64,000 nucleotides of DNA from contig CATQJL010000112.1 in NCBI GenBank assembly GCA_958299035.1, forward strand, positions 80,990,636-81,054,635, in the 5' to 3' direction. The position numbers were made by a program, and so were the translations under genes. Within the stretch, counting starts at the first letter, position 1. Every line of letters begins with the position of its first letter. The notes beneath the pieces are model-generated. The model worked only from the letters and a program-made list of their open reading frames with translations. It had not been told where the DNA came from and did not search any database. Shown one piece after another: positions 46,405 to 59,255 of this stretch. Origin of the DNA: Cylicocyclus nassatus. Lineage: Eukaryota > Nematoda > Chromadorea > Rhabditida > Strongylidae.

Positions 46405-46761
46405 AGGCACCGTCCACCCTAAGTTGAGGGTGTTGAACTTTTGGTAGCATATAATAGTAGGGACCTCTGTCAATCCAATGCCCAAGATGCGGTGCAAATT
46501 GTCGCTTTGGAAGCGAGAAAATCACTTCGAAACAGCGAAGATGCACGAGGACCCCCATCCATGCCCGCCCTCCTCCATCCATGCCCGCCCATTTGTGCGC
46601 GCCCATCCAATCACCGTAACGTAAAACCGGCCTGTGTGTTCTCCGGGACGGCGATTATCGGGGTTTTCGCGTATTCTCGACTTCATATTGGGAATCGGGA
46701 ACATGAGAAGTCCTCGAAACGACAAAAATGTGGAAGTCGAAAATCTGGGTGGACGGTGCCT
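46405..46761. mobile_element. TTAA-flanked MITE (copy 2)
   Basis: The ends AGGCACCGTCCACCC and GGACGGTGCCT have perfect TTAA at 46401-46404 and 46762-46765. This copy best defines the family; siblings are at 26912-27261 and 57104-57437. Confidence 0.9.
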
Positions 46762-46765
46762 TTAA

Positions 46766-49216
46766 AGCTCTCAAGTTGAAAATCCAAGGTTCAAAGGAAA
46801 TATATGTTAAGACTGTATCAATGTTCAGAATCTACGAACTGTAGGTTCCCAACTATCTAAGCCTCGCTGGCCTGAAAAGTTTTTTCAGATGGGGCGACAG
46901 AAATTTCTCAGTGAAGCGTGTGGCGCTACGCGTTCCAAAATTTTTTTTGGGTAGCTTCCCTAGATTTTCGCTCAGGTGAAAGTGCCGAACTTTGAAGGCT
47001 GAAACCACGCTCTTAAAGGCAGCCACGCTCTTACTTTGATACATTCCATAGAGGAAATGAGCTGTAACACAGGAATGATATCCACGAAAGTCCCCGCGAA
47101 ATGAGCTTTTCGTGGGAATAAAATGGACTTAGTCCATGCGGTGCGGTAAGATATCGCATTCGCGAATCCATTCATTCCATACAAAATTTCCTCAGCAAAC
47201 CTTTCTCCAACTTGCCTCAACCTGTTTACTCACTCTTGCAAACTCATTTCCACCAAGTCGTTGATATCTGACTAGACTGACCTAACATTGCAATGTCGGT
47301 CACGTAGATACTGTATTCTTTCCCACACCGTTACACCTCACAAAATACCATTTATTATCGATGACCTGCAACTAAATTATTTATTTCCAAGACTAAAATT
47401 CGTGCGATATCCGGGCCTTCGCTTTTCAAGGCTTCTATAATCTGCATTGAATCAAATTTGTATGTAGAGCTTTTTGCAGAAAGCAAACTTTGGCTTGCAC
47501 TGCAATCTGTAGATCAAAATGTTTTTTTCATAGGAAACCTTGTACTACACACTACGAGTCTGCAAGAGATGACTTCGCAAATGTTCTACTTTAGCTCTTC
47601 TTTGTCTTTCAACGCTAATGTTTATATCTCTAATCAGTTGAATGTCTGGATTATTGCCAGTAAGAAATTCTTCACAGAATTTTTCTTGCTAGCTAGCATT
47701 TCAGTAGTTCTTGCGACCAAATGTAAAATCGCGTTTGAATTGCTGTCTTTGAGGCTCGATTCTAGAGATTAGTCAAAAGATAGCTACTAAGTAATTATAC
47801 TGAAACGCAAATCTTTTTTATTTTTAAATACAAATCATGAATTTAGTTTTGGTTGATGATTTGAAGAGTTAACAAGCTTTGTATGATTCACATAGGAATT
47901 CTCGCATCGACATAATATTTAAAAACATTTGAGTTTGTTGGCGAATACTTTGGTGATTCACCCTTCTTCCATAATTTTTATAGCATTTGGAAAGAACACT
48001 CATTTCAGACTTCATAAAGGACATAAAACTTTTTCCACTCACTTTTTACCTTAAAATAGGCTAAGGAACACATTCTCAAAGAATCGCTTCAAAAATATGC
48101 AAAAAGGTCAAAAATGGACTTATTCCCAGCTCACCTTGCTGCTGAGAGTAATATGGGCTTTCAAGTCCATTCAAAATGGTGGTGAATCCCATTTTGCCCC
48201 ATTTAAAATGGACTTTTCGCATGACTCCTTCGCAAGCGAGAACTCAGGTAGGGCTGAATCATTTTCATCACACCGCTTTGCCTCGTGGTTGCGATGAGAT
48301 AAAAACTCTTGGATAACGCTAGCAAAGCAGATTCCGACCACTCTTCACCGCGAACGAATCAAATGGGGTTTGAAAGTCCATTTTCCTCCATTATGGAATT
48401 TCATGGATATCATTCCAGGATCTCATACGTGACATACAGTCTACCCCAATCGGGATCAGGCCGAAGCGTCGGCGTAAGTTTGCGCGCTCGCAGCGCTAGC
48501 GGTCTGCGCTGCATATGCGCGCTGTTGGAAAGAGCCAAAGAACTGAAGAGAGGGCGGAGAAGCAGACCGAGGGCGTGACCGCGAAACCCTAGCGACGCGG
48601 ACTCCCGCCATGCCAATTTTGGCCTGTTTAGGATTGGGGCAGAGTGTAATACCGTAGGAGTGAAGGTAAGCCAAAACTCAGACTGCGTATGTGTAATTAA
48701 CTTTTTTACTATGAAAAATACCCCTATTTTACAGAGTCAGTTAAACGGCAAGTAATAACCGCATCTGAAGGGAGGACGCTCGATAGATTGTGGCACTTCT
48801 ATATACGATGATGCGTCTCGCCGAGCTGGATCGAACGGTGTCCTTCGATTCAGAATATGTCCATGCTGAAGCGAGATATGGCGATGCGATGCGGATTCCG
48901 ACGTACTCTAGTGAAGTGCGGCGCACTCCGCTCTCTTCGGCGCACTCTAGCGCACTCTCTGGCGCACTGCAGCGCACTGTGGCTCACTCCGCTAGAGTGG
49001 ACACTTTGTTGACGAATTATGAGCGGTATTGTATACCTACTTATTTGAACATTCCTTGCATAGCAGTCATTTATTTCCCTCGTTTTTCCTTGAAAGTTAA
49101 TGCAAAGAACTGAACGACAAGTAAACTTACTGAACAAAGTGCAACTAGTAGAATAGAGAAGGTCACATTACTGATTACCTAATTATGCAGAAATGATTGT
49201 TCTTCGAAGAAAAATA
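46766..49216. other. Mostly unassigned, repeat-bearing
   Basis: 47015-47030 starts AAAGGCAGCCACGC, a TTAA-family-like end. AAAATGGACTT recurs at 47108, 48113 and 48208. 48430-48640 is an inverted copy of 6710-6860. 47560-47740 has a protein-like minus frame without splice support. 48741-49030 is listed separately. Confidence 0.4.
48741..49030 (+). repeat. Relative of element C right half
   Basis: It ends TGAGCGGTATTG followed by TATA, as element C does. It contains the conserved box (CTCGCCGAGCTGGA...GAAGCGAGATATGG) and, between box and end, a GCGCACT repeat array (48918-48985) in the place where C has CGCGAAATTCC repeats. The left end was not found. Confidence 0.65.
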
Positions 49217-50246
49217 TCAGACACGAATTTTCTTGTCAGTGCTAAACATTCTATGAAAGATGGCCACTTGTACTACGCCAACGATAACATTTGTGATACA
49301 GAATATGATCACATATGCTTTGATGTAGTATGAATTTGACGCTTGCATTGCTTGATCTCGAAATGATACCTAAACCTTTTGTTAATAATAAAAGACTCTG
49401 TTATTTGAATTGCAGTTCTGTCGACCTTGTTGTAGGTTCTGATGTGATCGTAGATGTTCATTGTTCGTTCGGAAAGCGTATGCATGGAGTCCTAAACGTT
49501 ACTAGCTCACCGAAAAAATGATTTCAAAGTAATTTTTTCATACCGTTATATTCGCGCTAAGCGCGTGAAGTTGAAGAAATTCTCTTAATGCTTTTTGGTA
49601 TTTGTGTGGATGATGAAAGAATATGTGGAGACCTATTCTTGTGTAATGAGATGAAGTGAAACATATCTCGTAGTCACCTGCAAAACAGCATGAACTCGGA
49701 ACCTAGGAAAATAGAAAGAGCTGTCAGTGTCTGGGGAGAGGAGGGCAGAAGTTGCGAGTGCGACCGGAATATATATTAATCACAGTATTTTCTTCCGCTA
49801 CATCCGCAAATTCGAAATGCGAATGGCCGGCGGAGCATTCGCTCAGTTAAGTACACTGTAACTGAAAGCTTGCTTGTCATACCATCTTCTGTTGTATTGT
49901 GCTCCAGCCTTGCACCCCCTTCACCAGCATCAACATCAGTAAATTTTCCCGTAGGAGAAGTCAATCGCATTGTAAGATAGGTTTTTTCCTCTATTGTAGG
50001 CTGAAAGTGTTAAATATCTCACAGTCAAGAAAAAACAACTTAATGCTGCAAGGTCATGGAAATACTTACGCTAACATCTAATTTTATATTCATGTCTTTT
50101 TCAAGAGTCTCGTAGAAGCAAGTCAATTTCGAGCTGGCATCCAGCACTATCCATCTGCCCGTGAAAGTCTCACCACTAGTCGATGTGAATAAAGTGATAG
50201 CATGCGCTCCGAGTGCAAAAATCAAAAGTTTCAAAAATGTTCTCAT
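49217..50246 (-). CDS. p24/TMED (emp24/gp25L) GOLD-domain cargo receptor
   Basis: Five exons: 50070-50246, 49883-50000, 49544-49677, 49426-49491 and 49217-49369. All are GT-AG and phase-consistent, 648 nt (215 aa plus stop), the usual p24 length. A signal peptide spans residues 1-16 (TFLKLLIFALGAHA). The GOLD domain has the conserved cysteine pair at LTCFYE (Cys43) and DYEIC (Cys104), with SPTGKF between. A short coiled-coil (DSMHTLSERTMNIYDHIR) precedes the transmembrane helix (about 181-203). A cytosolic tail HRMFSTDKKIRV has a dilysine suited to COPI binding. p24 proteins cycle between ER and Golgi in COPI/COPII vesicles. The last intron is only 56 nt. Subfamily not assigned. Confidence 0.9.
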
Positions 50247-50913
50247 CTAAACAAGGACGTTATAATGCAGAGAATCGTTTTGTAATCAGTAATAAAGCAA
50301 ATAAAATGTTCTTGTTTTTTGAGCAGTTGGAAGCTCTGCCAACGCAACTGATGCAACCTGCTGAAAAAAAATGGAATAACACTTACTACAGCTAGGAGAT
50401 GGTGTAGCACTGAATAATTAGAGCATTGGACCAAATCGATTGTGGGAACATTGTCTGAGCAAACATTCGATGTTTTCAAATATTCATAACAGCCACGGTA
50501 CGAAAATGAGCGTTCGGGTTGCGCAGTCCGAAATTTGCGCATAATCAAGCAATTTTTCATCACTTTCTTGGACTACAATGAACTAAGAGATTCTGTACAG
50601 AGATGTGGCGGTAGAAAAACACAACTGTATCAGTATAGTAAATACTTGGTTTTCTTCGTTCTTATTAATAAACGGAAATATCTTGGACATGACCATATGT
50701 TTTAAAACGCTGCCATTTGGTTGATAGAGAAATTAGCATTTCGATGATCTGGGTGAAAGGTGAAATTTTTTGGCACTGACGTTAAGCCAGAGTCCGTCTA
50801 TGACAGAAAAAAAGCAGTGACGAAATTGATATGGAATTTACTCAACGAGAAAATGTCTCTAAAAACTTCCCACACTTCGCGTGTAATAAATGGCGGGCGA
50901 GAAAAGCATACAG
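50247..50913. other. Region upstream of the p24 gene
   Basis: Should contain its promoter. No coding sequence or repeat was recognised; minus-strand frames at 50243-50563 lack support. Confidence 0.4.
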
Positions 50914-53878
50914 CGCTGGCCACATTTATAGATCCATCCTGAAAAATGGGTAGCTTATCTGCTTTTTAACGAATTGATCTGAAATTTGGTACAGCTGTGT
51001 GTTTAGCACGCAACCATCCGTATCCAACACGGATCCCGCTTTCATTTGATTGTTTAGAAAAGAAATAAAATTTTTAGAAAAAACAGGCTTGAGGGCTGGC
51101 AAAAATTATAGATCCACCTAAAGTTTCTGTCACTAAAGTTTCTCGGCTTCCAAAGTATTTTGTGCATACACAAAGTCAAAAACCCAAACAGTTTCATTAG
51201 TCCAGCTGTGTCATACGTTTATAAGAAACGCTTATCTGCTTTGTTCACTTAAAAATACTTTCTTAAAATACTAAAATATTTTATTCTGTTCCCGAGAATG
51301 TGTTTTATGGGTGACTCCGCAGTTTTTTAACTGGTTTGCAAGCAACGGGGCTCCGCCTATCTTATAAATGCTTAGCAAAGTGAGCACTAGAAAAAAATTT
51401 GAGTTTTCATATTTAAATGGACATAGACCTAACAGCAAACCTGCAGGAAAATTTTCGCCTCTAAGATTGGTTTTTGCTACTTCTGCGAGCTCAAAATAAT
51501 GTGATAGCATTATCTACGTAAAAAGAAGTTGGTACATTATACTCACGATTGTTCGCTAAGTCACAATTTACTTGTTTTCAAAGTAAAAGTCTCGTGGTTC
51601 AATGATAATGTTAGGCAATCCCAAAATACTTACTAAGTGGTAACTTTTGATTATTGCCACTATTTAGCTGCTGAATTGTGAAAACACCCTGTATTGTATG
51701 TTGCCTAGTGACTCACATGAGGAATGTGGTCAGAACCAGACATATTTTCGAGGCTTCTTGCAAATCAGTTTTTGCAGAATTAACCTGCATGCTAGCTGCA
51801 AAAATCTGCAGCCACTGCATGCGGACTCTCATACATACGTGTCGAAATAAAGGTTTTCGGTCTTGTCATGCTGGTGGGTAGATAGTGATAGATAGTGCAA
51901 ACACCCATATTGTATGTTGCCTTGGGACCTACCCTCGACTCGATACATGGAGTCATGTACTCTGGTAACCTTCTCTTTGAGGGCCATGAGACGACACAAC
52001 CTTCACCTGAAAAAAAAGGAAGGCATCCAAGGAGAAGCCCCGGATGTTACAATCCTGAGTATATCGGAACGAATATGAATGAATCAACTATTGGGAACAT
52101 ACCTTTAGATTATCTCAGCGAAACCGAGAATTTGCGTTTTTAAAGCGTTTTTTCGAGAAGGTTCCTTTCAAAAGTTCCCCAAAATTCAAGGCAAAATTTC
52201 TCATTTAACCTCTTACTTAGCCAATATTGAATTTTGGAAGTTTAGAAAAGCTGTTGAAATTAAATAAAAACGAGAGACTGCGCTTAAATTTTGCGCAGAG
52301 AGTCGCGCACTAAAACGCTGGTCTATATCGTTAACAAGTGATTTTGAAAGCTTGGGACGTTGCCAGTTTTCCTTGGCGTATCATGACGACCAGAATGATA
52401 TATAATGTTGTAGGATTTCGTTGAGACCCTGCGGAGATCTACCAGAGCCAAATGCCCCGTCGGCTCTGGTCTGTCTCCGCTGCTCGTCTCGTCTCCTCCG
52501 CGCGCTGCGCGCTACCTCGCTACCCCAATGCGGGGCGCGGGGCATTTGGTTCTGGTACCCTTTTCTTCGTTGCTTCGAATCGAATTTAAGCTAGCTATAT
52601 ATCATTTGAAAGCTCTTCGTCTCTACTTTTTTGCTGATAACGTCAAAGAACCACAATTTTTGACTTTGAACGAGAATTTCGGCAAAACCTTGTTTTCGAA
52701 AACCTCTTGTTTCCTCAACATCTCAGGGAACAGGAACGTCAATGCGGGCGTAAAAGTTAAAGGACGCATTAAGAACCAAATTTGACTTTGACGTACATTT
52801 CGACTTAGTAAAAATACTTAACTAACTAATTTCATTACTAATTTCTTTCTTGTTTATCTTCTTCTTGATAACCACTCCTTAAACATGGTTTTTTTGAAGC
52901 AATCACAAAAAACAATTTTTTTCATTGTCCTCCCTATGTTGCGAATTGCTGGTCTTGGAGTGAAAACCTGCACCTTGAAAAGCCGCCAAATAAAAGATTT
53001 CAAACCTCATTGCAGCGTTTTTATCCGGTTTTCAGCAGTTTCTTTTGCTTTTTGTATCTGTTTTGCGTCTTTTTCTCTTCTCTGACCTAAACAACCTTCA
53101 CTTCTGACGCCCTGTCTCTAGACTATCGAAGGTGTGCTTGTGACTCACATGAGCATTATGGTCAAAATCAAAAATAACTTCAAGGCTTGTTGCAAATCAC
53201 TTTTTGCAGGACAAATATCTCAGTCAGTCTGCATGCCAGGGCCTGCATCTGCAACCACTGCATACGGAATCTCATACGTTTAAACAGTTTCATTGCTCAC
53301 TTTACGCTTATGAGAACGTTGCAGAAAGAGTTGAAGGCATAAATTTAAGCGCAGGCGCCTGCGGTTATGTCTATGTCGGGTGCGCTTTTAATATAAGAAA
53401 TCAAATTTTTTCTAATGCTCACTTCATTAAGAATCTATAGGATAGATGGGGCCCTATCGCTTCCAAACCAGTCAACTGTGGAATCACCGTAAAAGCACAA
53501 TCTCGGTAACAAAATATGCGTGAAAATATTAAGAAAAGCAAATAGGCGTTTCTTATAAAGGTATGACACAGATGTACTAAAGAAAATGTTTTGGCTTTTG
53601 ACTTTGTACATGCGCGAAAGACCCTGGAAGCCGAGAATCACTATAGTAATCAGAAGCTTTAAGTGGATATATGGTTTTGGCCAGCCTTCAAGCCTGTTTT
53701 TACCAAAAAATTTTAATTTTTTTCTGAATAACCAAACTGAGGTGGGATCCGTTCTGGTTACTAATGGTAGCCTGTTAAATAAGCGTGCCAAATTTCATAT
53801 CAATTCGTTGAGAAGCAGATAAGCTACGGCAGTTTTCAAGGTGGATCTATGGTTTTGGCCAGCACTGAGTTAATTCAT
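50914..53878. repeat. 3-kb foldback element, diverged arms
   Basis: The left arm (about 50914-51450) and right arm (about 53330-53878) are inverted copies. They share CTGGCCA...TAGATCCA, GTAGCTTATCTGCTT, ACGAATTGAT, CTCGGCTTCCA and AAAAAATTTGA in mirror order. The centre contains a nested MITE (52442-52555) and no transposase. Direct repeats of TTGTATGTTGCC (51694, 51910) lie inside. Confidence 0.7.
52442..52555. mobile_element. 114-bp TA-flanked MITE
   Basis: The ends CCAGAGCCAAATGCCCCG and CGGGGCATTTGGTTCTGG have TA at 52440-52441 and 52556-52557. The centre is CG-rich. Confidence 0.85.
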
Positions 53879-54269
53879 TTGAAAAATCTGTTGTTTAAAC
53901 TCTAGATTCTCTTTTCTCTGAATCTGGGTCATGTCGCATTTTAAAGTAACAGATGTTCTGCCAAGCCCGTAATACGGTAAATTTTTATTGACCTTGACCT
54001 AACGTTCCAACGAAGCCCTATCCATTTCTAAATTTCGATCTGCACCGCGATCGCGCCAGTACAGATAATCATTCTAGCTTAGAGCGCTTTCCATCTTAGA
54101 ACTCGAGTTTATGCTGTTATGAGAAGTATCGAGCCTAGAAAGAAGAAGTCATTTAGTTTCGTATGCTTGTCGTTGGTTTCAAATGGATTTAGCAGACTTA
54201 GCACAACTGGTACGCAATGTGAATGAATGTGTGATGTTAAGAGTGATTACCTTATCACATTTTTTATCA

Positions 54270-54770
54270 TGTCGAGACACCCAAATCGGATAGACTGGGC
54301 ACTCTTTGTGTTTGGATCAAAGAACATTTGGATGGACTAAATAAGTTATGTCACGTCATGAAAATGCTGAAGTTCAAATTTCAGTGAAGATCTTATCGTT
54401 TGAGCCCGAACTCCTGGCACGCAAAACGTTGGAAGCATTTTGGATTGCTGCGAAAAATCCTATTGATTTTGACTGAAGCCAGATCACTTAGGCGAAATAG
54501 AGGTTGGAGGCACAGTCCTGCATAAGGTGGTCTGCTCTTTAGTTACCTGTTGTGCTGCGTTTATGGTGATTATGTGTTCTTGTGGCTCTGAGTGTCTTTG
54601 ATTAATCTTTTCGGTTTTTTTTGGTTTCTTGGTATTTTCCTTTTCGGGTTTGTTTTGTTCCTAGCACTTGACGTCTGAATGGATAGTACTTGACGTCTGA
54701 ATGGATAGTTACTTATAACTTCATCTTTCCAGGCTCTGAAGAAGGCGTAGACCTTCGAAACGTCAACGTC
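54270..54770 (+). pseudogene. 5'-truncated Penelope-like element remnant
   Basis: The plus strand reads WIKEHLDGLNK (about 54321, frameshifted after) then HENAEVQISVKILSFEPELL and ARKTLEAFWIAAKNPIDFD-stop. This matches the C terminus of the PLE frame at 62118-62567 (HKNAEIQIGVSILSYEPEVL, SRKTLKAL). Reverse transcriptase and most of the GIY-YIG domain are missing. A hammerhead-core motif follows at 54736, as expected for a PLE 3' region. Confidence 0.7.
54736..54760 (+). ncRNA. Hammerhead-ribozyme core-like motif (PLE)
   Basis: CTGAAGA, a short pairing segment (AGG...CCT) and CGAAAC lie downstream of the PLE remnant. PLEs are known to carry hammerhead ribozymes. Stems I and III were not verified, so activity is not claimed. 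Confidence 0.4.
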
Positions 54771-55129
54771 AGCCAACAAAGTTATACCAATCTTGGTCAA
54801 GCTCAGCAATTACCGAAAAAGTGTATAAAAGCAATGCGAAGATTCAAAGAAAACCGAACTTCCGCCTTACTAAATGGATGAGTTTTTGAAATCAATTTTT
54901 TAGTACAAAATGAATAAGCGCAAAGTAGATCCATGTAGTAATTTTGAATTTTCGAACAAAAATTATGGAAATTAGCGACAATCAGGCAAAGATGTAAATT
55001 CAGGAAATTATTCCAGCGTTTACTGGAAGAGTTGCATTGCTGACATAACTGCTAGTATAAGATGGTTCTGCATTAGCCACCGCTCAAATTTTCTGTTTAT
55101 CTTCACTTTTGCGGATTTAGAGTTGGGCG
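54771..55129. other. Unassigned stretch
   Basis: Possible remaining PLE 3' sequence, then AT-rich DNA. No gene recognised. Confidence 0.35.
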
Positions 55130-55730
55130 TCATCTTCAAACATGGGGGGCAGGCGTTATGGAGCAAAGCAGCGCCGCATTCCCCTGCGGTATATTCTGAG
55201 GGCCATTTGCGTTGCGTCGCCTTTAATTGCAGCCGCAGGAGTACGCCGCTCCTGACTCCTGACAACGAACTGAGCCATTCCCTATTGCTGCGCCTTGGTA
55301 GATGTCCAAACTGCATGAATGCAATAGTATGAAATCGAAAAATAGATGGATTTTACGGATGCAAAGGCTGAATCCCGGACGAGTATGAAAGACTGATTTT
55401 AAGTGTAACACGAGTACTAGTAGAGAAAAGGGACAGAAAATTTTCGCTACTGACTTTCCAAGCTTTTACTTTCTCTTGGGTGGTACTTTCAGACACTTCT
55501 TCCTCAGAATCTATTTTTTCATCTTCATTCGTTTAACTTCCGCATATTGGTCTCTCTCCAGAAGAAGAATTTCGAGAATGACTCAATCCGCTGGGTAACG
55601 CTAGCTCCTGTGCGGATGTAATTAGGAGCGACACAACGAAAAGGGCCCTCAGGATATACCGCAGGCGAATGCGGCGTAACTTTGCTCCATAACGCCACGC
55701 CGCCTTCAAACATTGCAAGGTCTTGACCTG
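55130..55730. mobile_element. Foldback element (GTTATGGAGCAAAG arms)
   Basis: GGCGTTATGGAGCAAAG, CGCCGCATTC, CTGCGGTATAT and CTGAGGGCC follow one another at 55150-55205 and in mirror order at 55640-55705. No exact end or target duplication was fixed. The centre holds repeated CTCCTGAC-like sequence. Confidence 0.7.
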
Positions 55731-57103
55731 TTTAATTACGCCGCCAAACATCATCTCTGTACTTATCGAGTCTACACCTCGTCTTATGCACTACGTAAGG
55801 AGAGCACGCTGGCAGAAGAAACCAACGGTCAATCTTCCGTGATGAAGATGTTAGTAGACTGCAGGAGGTAGCGGCTATAGCTGCAAAGATGTTGCGGACG
55901 GACGACATTGAGTGTCACTTGGTGCGTCACGTCTATACATGACAAATTATTGCTCGCTCAATGATAGAAAGGGCAGATTTCACTTGTGGTTAATAAGCAT
56001 TCACTTCTATTGTATATGCTAAGACTCCTCATAGATTGATAGCAATAATCATGACTTATGATAAAGAGAGTGGTAAGCGTCTGCCTGTTAACCTATGTAT
56101 ATTTCTGTTCACATATTTCACATTGAGCTCATGTCAGGGATGGTGTTGCCAAATAGGCGTATAAAAGCAGCTCGATGAGGACAGCATATGCATCACAAAC
56201 TCGGGTTCTGCAGAATTTCTTGGGGAGAGTTCTTAATTTTTAATTTTCAGGACTTACAGAATTTTTCACAAATTTGCTGTGCATGGAACTTTCTGCGATT
56301 GTACGAAAACTGTCATAAGACCTTGATTCGCTTTATCGATGGTCTCGCAGGAGTTCAGATCTTCTCTGACGCAGGAGAATAAGCAACATGCATCAATTTT
56401 GCATCAATCTAATAGCGCATCGCCATCCAGGGTTGAAACTTACGTGCGAATAGCTTATCGCTTACCATACCGCAATCATAGATTTCTGTATGGGACAACG
56501 ATGTTCATATGGCAATTCAATTGTTTTACGTTATGAACTCTTTTTAGTCTACATTCATAGGAAATTTTCTTATGAGATTTAAGAGTGCACGATGATATTC
56601 ATTTTGCACGCAATTTACCTAACCCCAATTCGGAGCCCAGAGATATTCATACCATTTTCATTTAGACGCTGTAGGCGGTGGTGTTGTCCGAAATGGTCGC
56701 CCACCGAGTCTAAACAGACATTTTATCTGATGTCTACAACCGGCCACTTGCACAGCCATGAGAGCCACTTGTAAAATTTTGTTTGAAACACGAGTAGATA
56801 TTTTGTAGGTTTGAGGGGGCATGAAGGCCGCTGCGCTCTTGAAGGAGTTCAAATAAATGGCCATTGCCAAAGCTTTGGGTAATATTTGGGATCCGTTCCA
56901 GCTTTTTTACAGCACATCTTTTTAACATACAGGGGGTGACGATTTTGTACACGCTGTCTACACAGCAGGACAAAAACTACCGTCAAATCTATCAGCCTAT
57001 AGAGACACCTACGAGCGTAATGATAGAAAAGACCCTCATTTCGACACTTTTGGGCAACTTCCTGAAATAACAGAATCTTAAAAAAGCATGCCGCTAACAC
57101 TGA
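55731..57103. other. Unassigned stretch
   Basis: AT-rich with short overlapping frames on both strands; no motifs or repeats recognised. Confidence 0.4.
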
Positions 57104-57437
57104 AGGCACCGTTCACCCTAAGTTGAGTGTGTTGAGCTTTTGGCAGCATATAATAGTAGGGCCCCCTATGAAACCAATGCCCAAGTCGCGCCGCAAAATG
57201 CCGCTTCGGAAGAGAGAAAATCGCTTTGAAATAGCGAAGATGCACGAGGACCCCCATCCATGCCCGCCCATTTGTGTGCGCCCATCCAATCACCGTTCCG
57301 GAAAGCCGCCTGTGGGTTCTCCGGAACGGGGATTGTTGAAGTTTTCGCGCATTCTCGACTTCATTTCGGAATCAGGGACATGAGAAGGCCCTGAAACGAC
57401 AAAAACGTGGAGGTCGAAAATCGGGGTGACGGTGCCT
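57104..57437. mobile_element. TTAA-type MITE (copy 3)
   Basis: The ends AGGCACCGTTCACCC and GTGACGGTGCCT have TTAA at the right (57438-57441); the left flank is CTGA. Same orientation as copies 1 and 2. Confidence 0.8.
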
Positions 57438-57632
57438 TTAAGAAAAGGAGCGCAAACCAATGATAAAAAGCTGATATGGTATGTTGCTTTTGTCATACAG
57501 CACCTCTTTTATATATTGCACAAACATAAAAAAGATCTGCTCAGAATTTTTTTTTCGTTTGAATAAGTCAAAAACTCTTTTAAAAGTTTTGAGCGGGAAG
57601 AAACATAATATAAGCATTGTACGGCCCAATAA

Positions 57633-58343
57633 TCCTACTATGATAACGAGCTAAGAGTCTTTACGTGTTTTTGTGTGTCTGTCTGTGTGAATGTCTGTCT
57701 GTCACGAAATTCATAGCGCGAGTTCCAGCCAACCTCTTGGACTCAAATTTTGCACAGCGCATGCTACCCGCATGAAAATCCAACACGCAAGAGCACGAGC
57801 AGATTCGTTAAGTGCATCCCTCAGAAACTGCGCCTCAAACGAATCCACTTTGCATTTGGGCAGCAAAATTCAATCCGTAATTCACTTTTGTAGAGTTGTG
57901 GATGTTTATGCCAAGTAAATGTGCAAGCCATGAACTTAGGCCCAAAAAAGTGATCAAAAATCCATTACTTTACAAAAACGGCGCCAAAAAGTACTGCTTG
58001 CGTAAATGGTCATTTGCCAAGGTTTTACCAGAGCATTTGACGAGATTTTTGCACAAAGATGTAGCTCACAGTGACTGCTGTTCTTATTGCAAGTGTCAAG
58101 ACCATGGGAAAATCAAAAACCTATAAAAAAATTATTTGTTTTTCTACAAAAAGTCTCATCCAGGCGAAATCACCGATTTTACACAAAAAAGCTTTCGGAA
58201 TGAAGTTGTTTACATTTTGATCGTGATAATCGGCATTGCTCGGTGAGTACCAATGCCATCTTTATGCGAGAATGAGTAGGGCCTAGATAGTAGAGCCAGC
58301 GAGAGCCAGTGCGAGCCTCTGCCAAGCAGAGGTGACGCACTGG
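57633..58343 (+). mobile_element. Helitron-type element H2, copy b
   Basis: Starts TCCTACTATGATAACGAGC after A, has a GTGTGTCTGTCTGTGTG run, and ends CCAGTGCGAGCC...GACGCACTGG before T. It is 711 bp, non-coding and collinear with copy a. Confidence 0.85.
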
Positions 58344-58551
58344 TCTATTATAATACCGCAACAACCGTCAATCACGAAACTCGTAGCAAAGAAAAAGCAG
58401 CTACAAAATATAACACATTGTTCGCGCAAAAGTCAAATATCAGCATAGTTTTGCATGGGTAGCGATTTTTTGAATTTTTGCAACGGAAGGAACATACCAC
58501 AGCATTGGAGCAATTTGCAAGTTACTTCAATCCTTTGCCATTATGTAATTA

Positions 58552-59255
58552 CCAGTGCGTCACCTCCGCTTCGCGGAGGTTCGCACTGCCTTTCCTATCC
58601 GTTTGCCTTTCTCATGTTCGCATAATGATGACTTTGAAACCCACCATGCGATGCTGAGCATCACAAATGAATAGTAAACAACTGTCCATTTTCGAAGCAT
58701 CTCCATGTAAGATCGGTAATTTTGAGAGAAGAAAACTTGTCGCAAAGGAACACCTGCGAATTTGATTAGATTACTGAATTTGCCTTGGCTTGGTAGTTGT
58801 CATAAGGATAATAGTCACTTTGAGCTAAATTTCCGTGCAAAAACCTTTCCAAGTCTGAAGGTAAAACCTTGCCAAATCGACTGTTTAAGCGATCACCACT
58901 TCTTGGCGCTATTGTCGCAGAAAAGCAAATTTTTGTGCACTTTTTGGGCTAGAATTCATGAGGCGCAGATGTACTTGTCAGGCAAATCATGACTTCGCTG
59001 AAGTCGAATTAATGACCTAGTTTTGCGTGTCAAAAGCCGCGTGGCCCGTTTGACGCGCAGTTTCTAAAGGTCCCAAATGTCGGATCAGCTTGTGCTTTTG
59101 CACTTTTTACCCACATGATGGTACGGTGCCATGACCAAAATTTCAGCTCAAGGCCTTGCCTACAAAACGCTCTATGAATTTCGTGACAGACAGACATTCA
59201 CACAGACAGACACACAAAAACACGTAAACACTCTTAGCGTGTTATTATAGTAGGA
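58552..59255 (-). mobile_element. Helitron-type element H2, copy c (inverted)
   Basis: On the minus strand it runs from TCCTACTATAATAACACGC (59255) to the hairpin and CACTGG (58552), with A before and T after. It is 704 bp. Only 208 bp separate it from copy b. Confidence 0.85.

Noticed and set aside
46972..47220. 82-codon minus-strand frame
   Set aside because: Its 3' part overlaps AAAGGCAGC repeat-like sequence and no splice site supports it.
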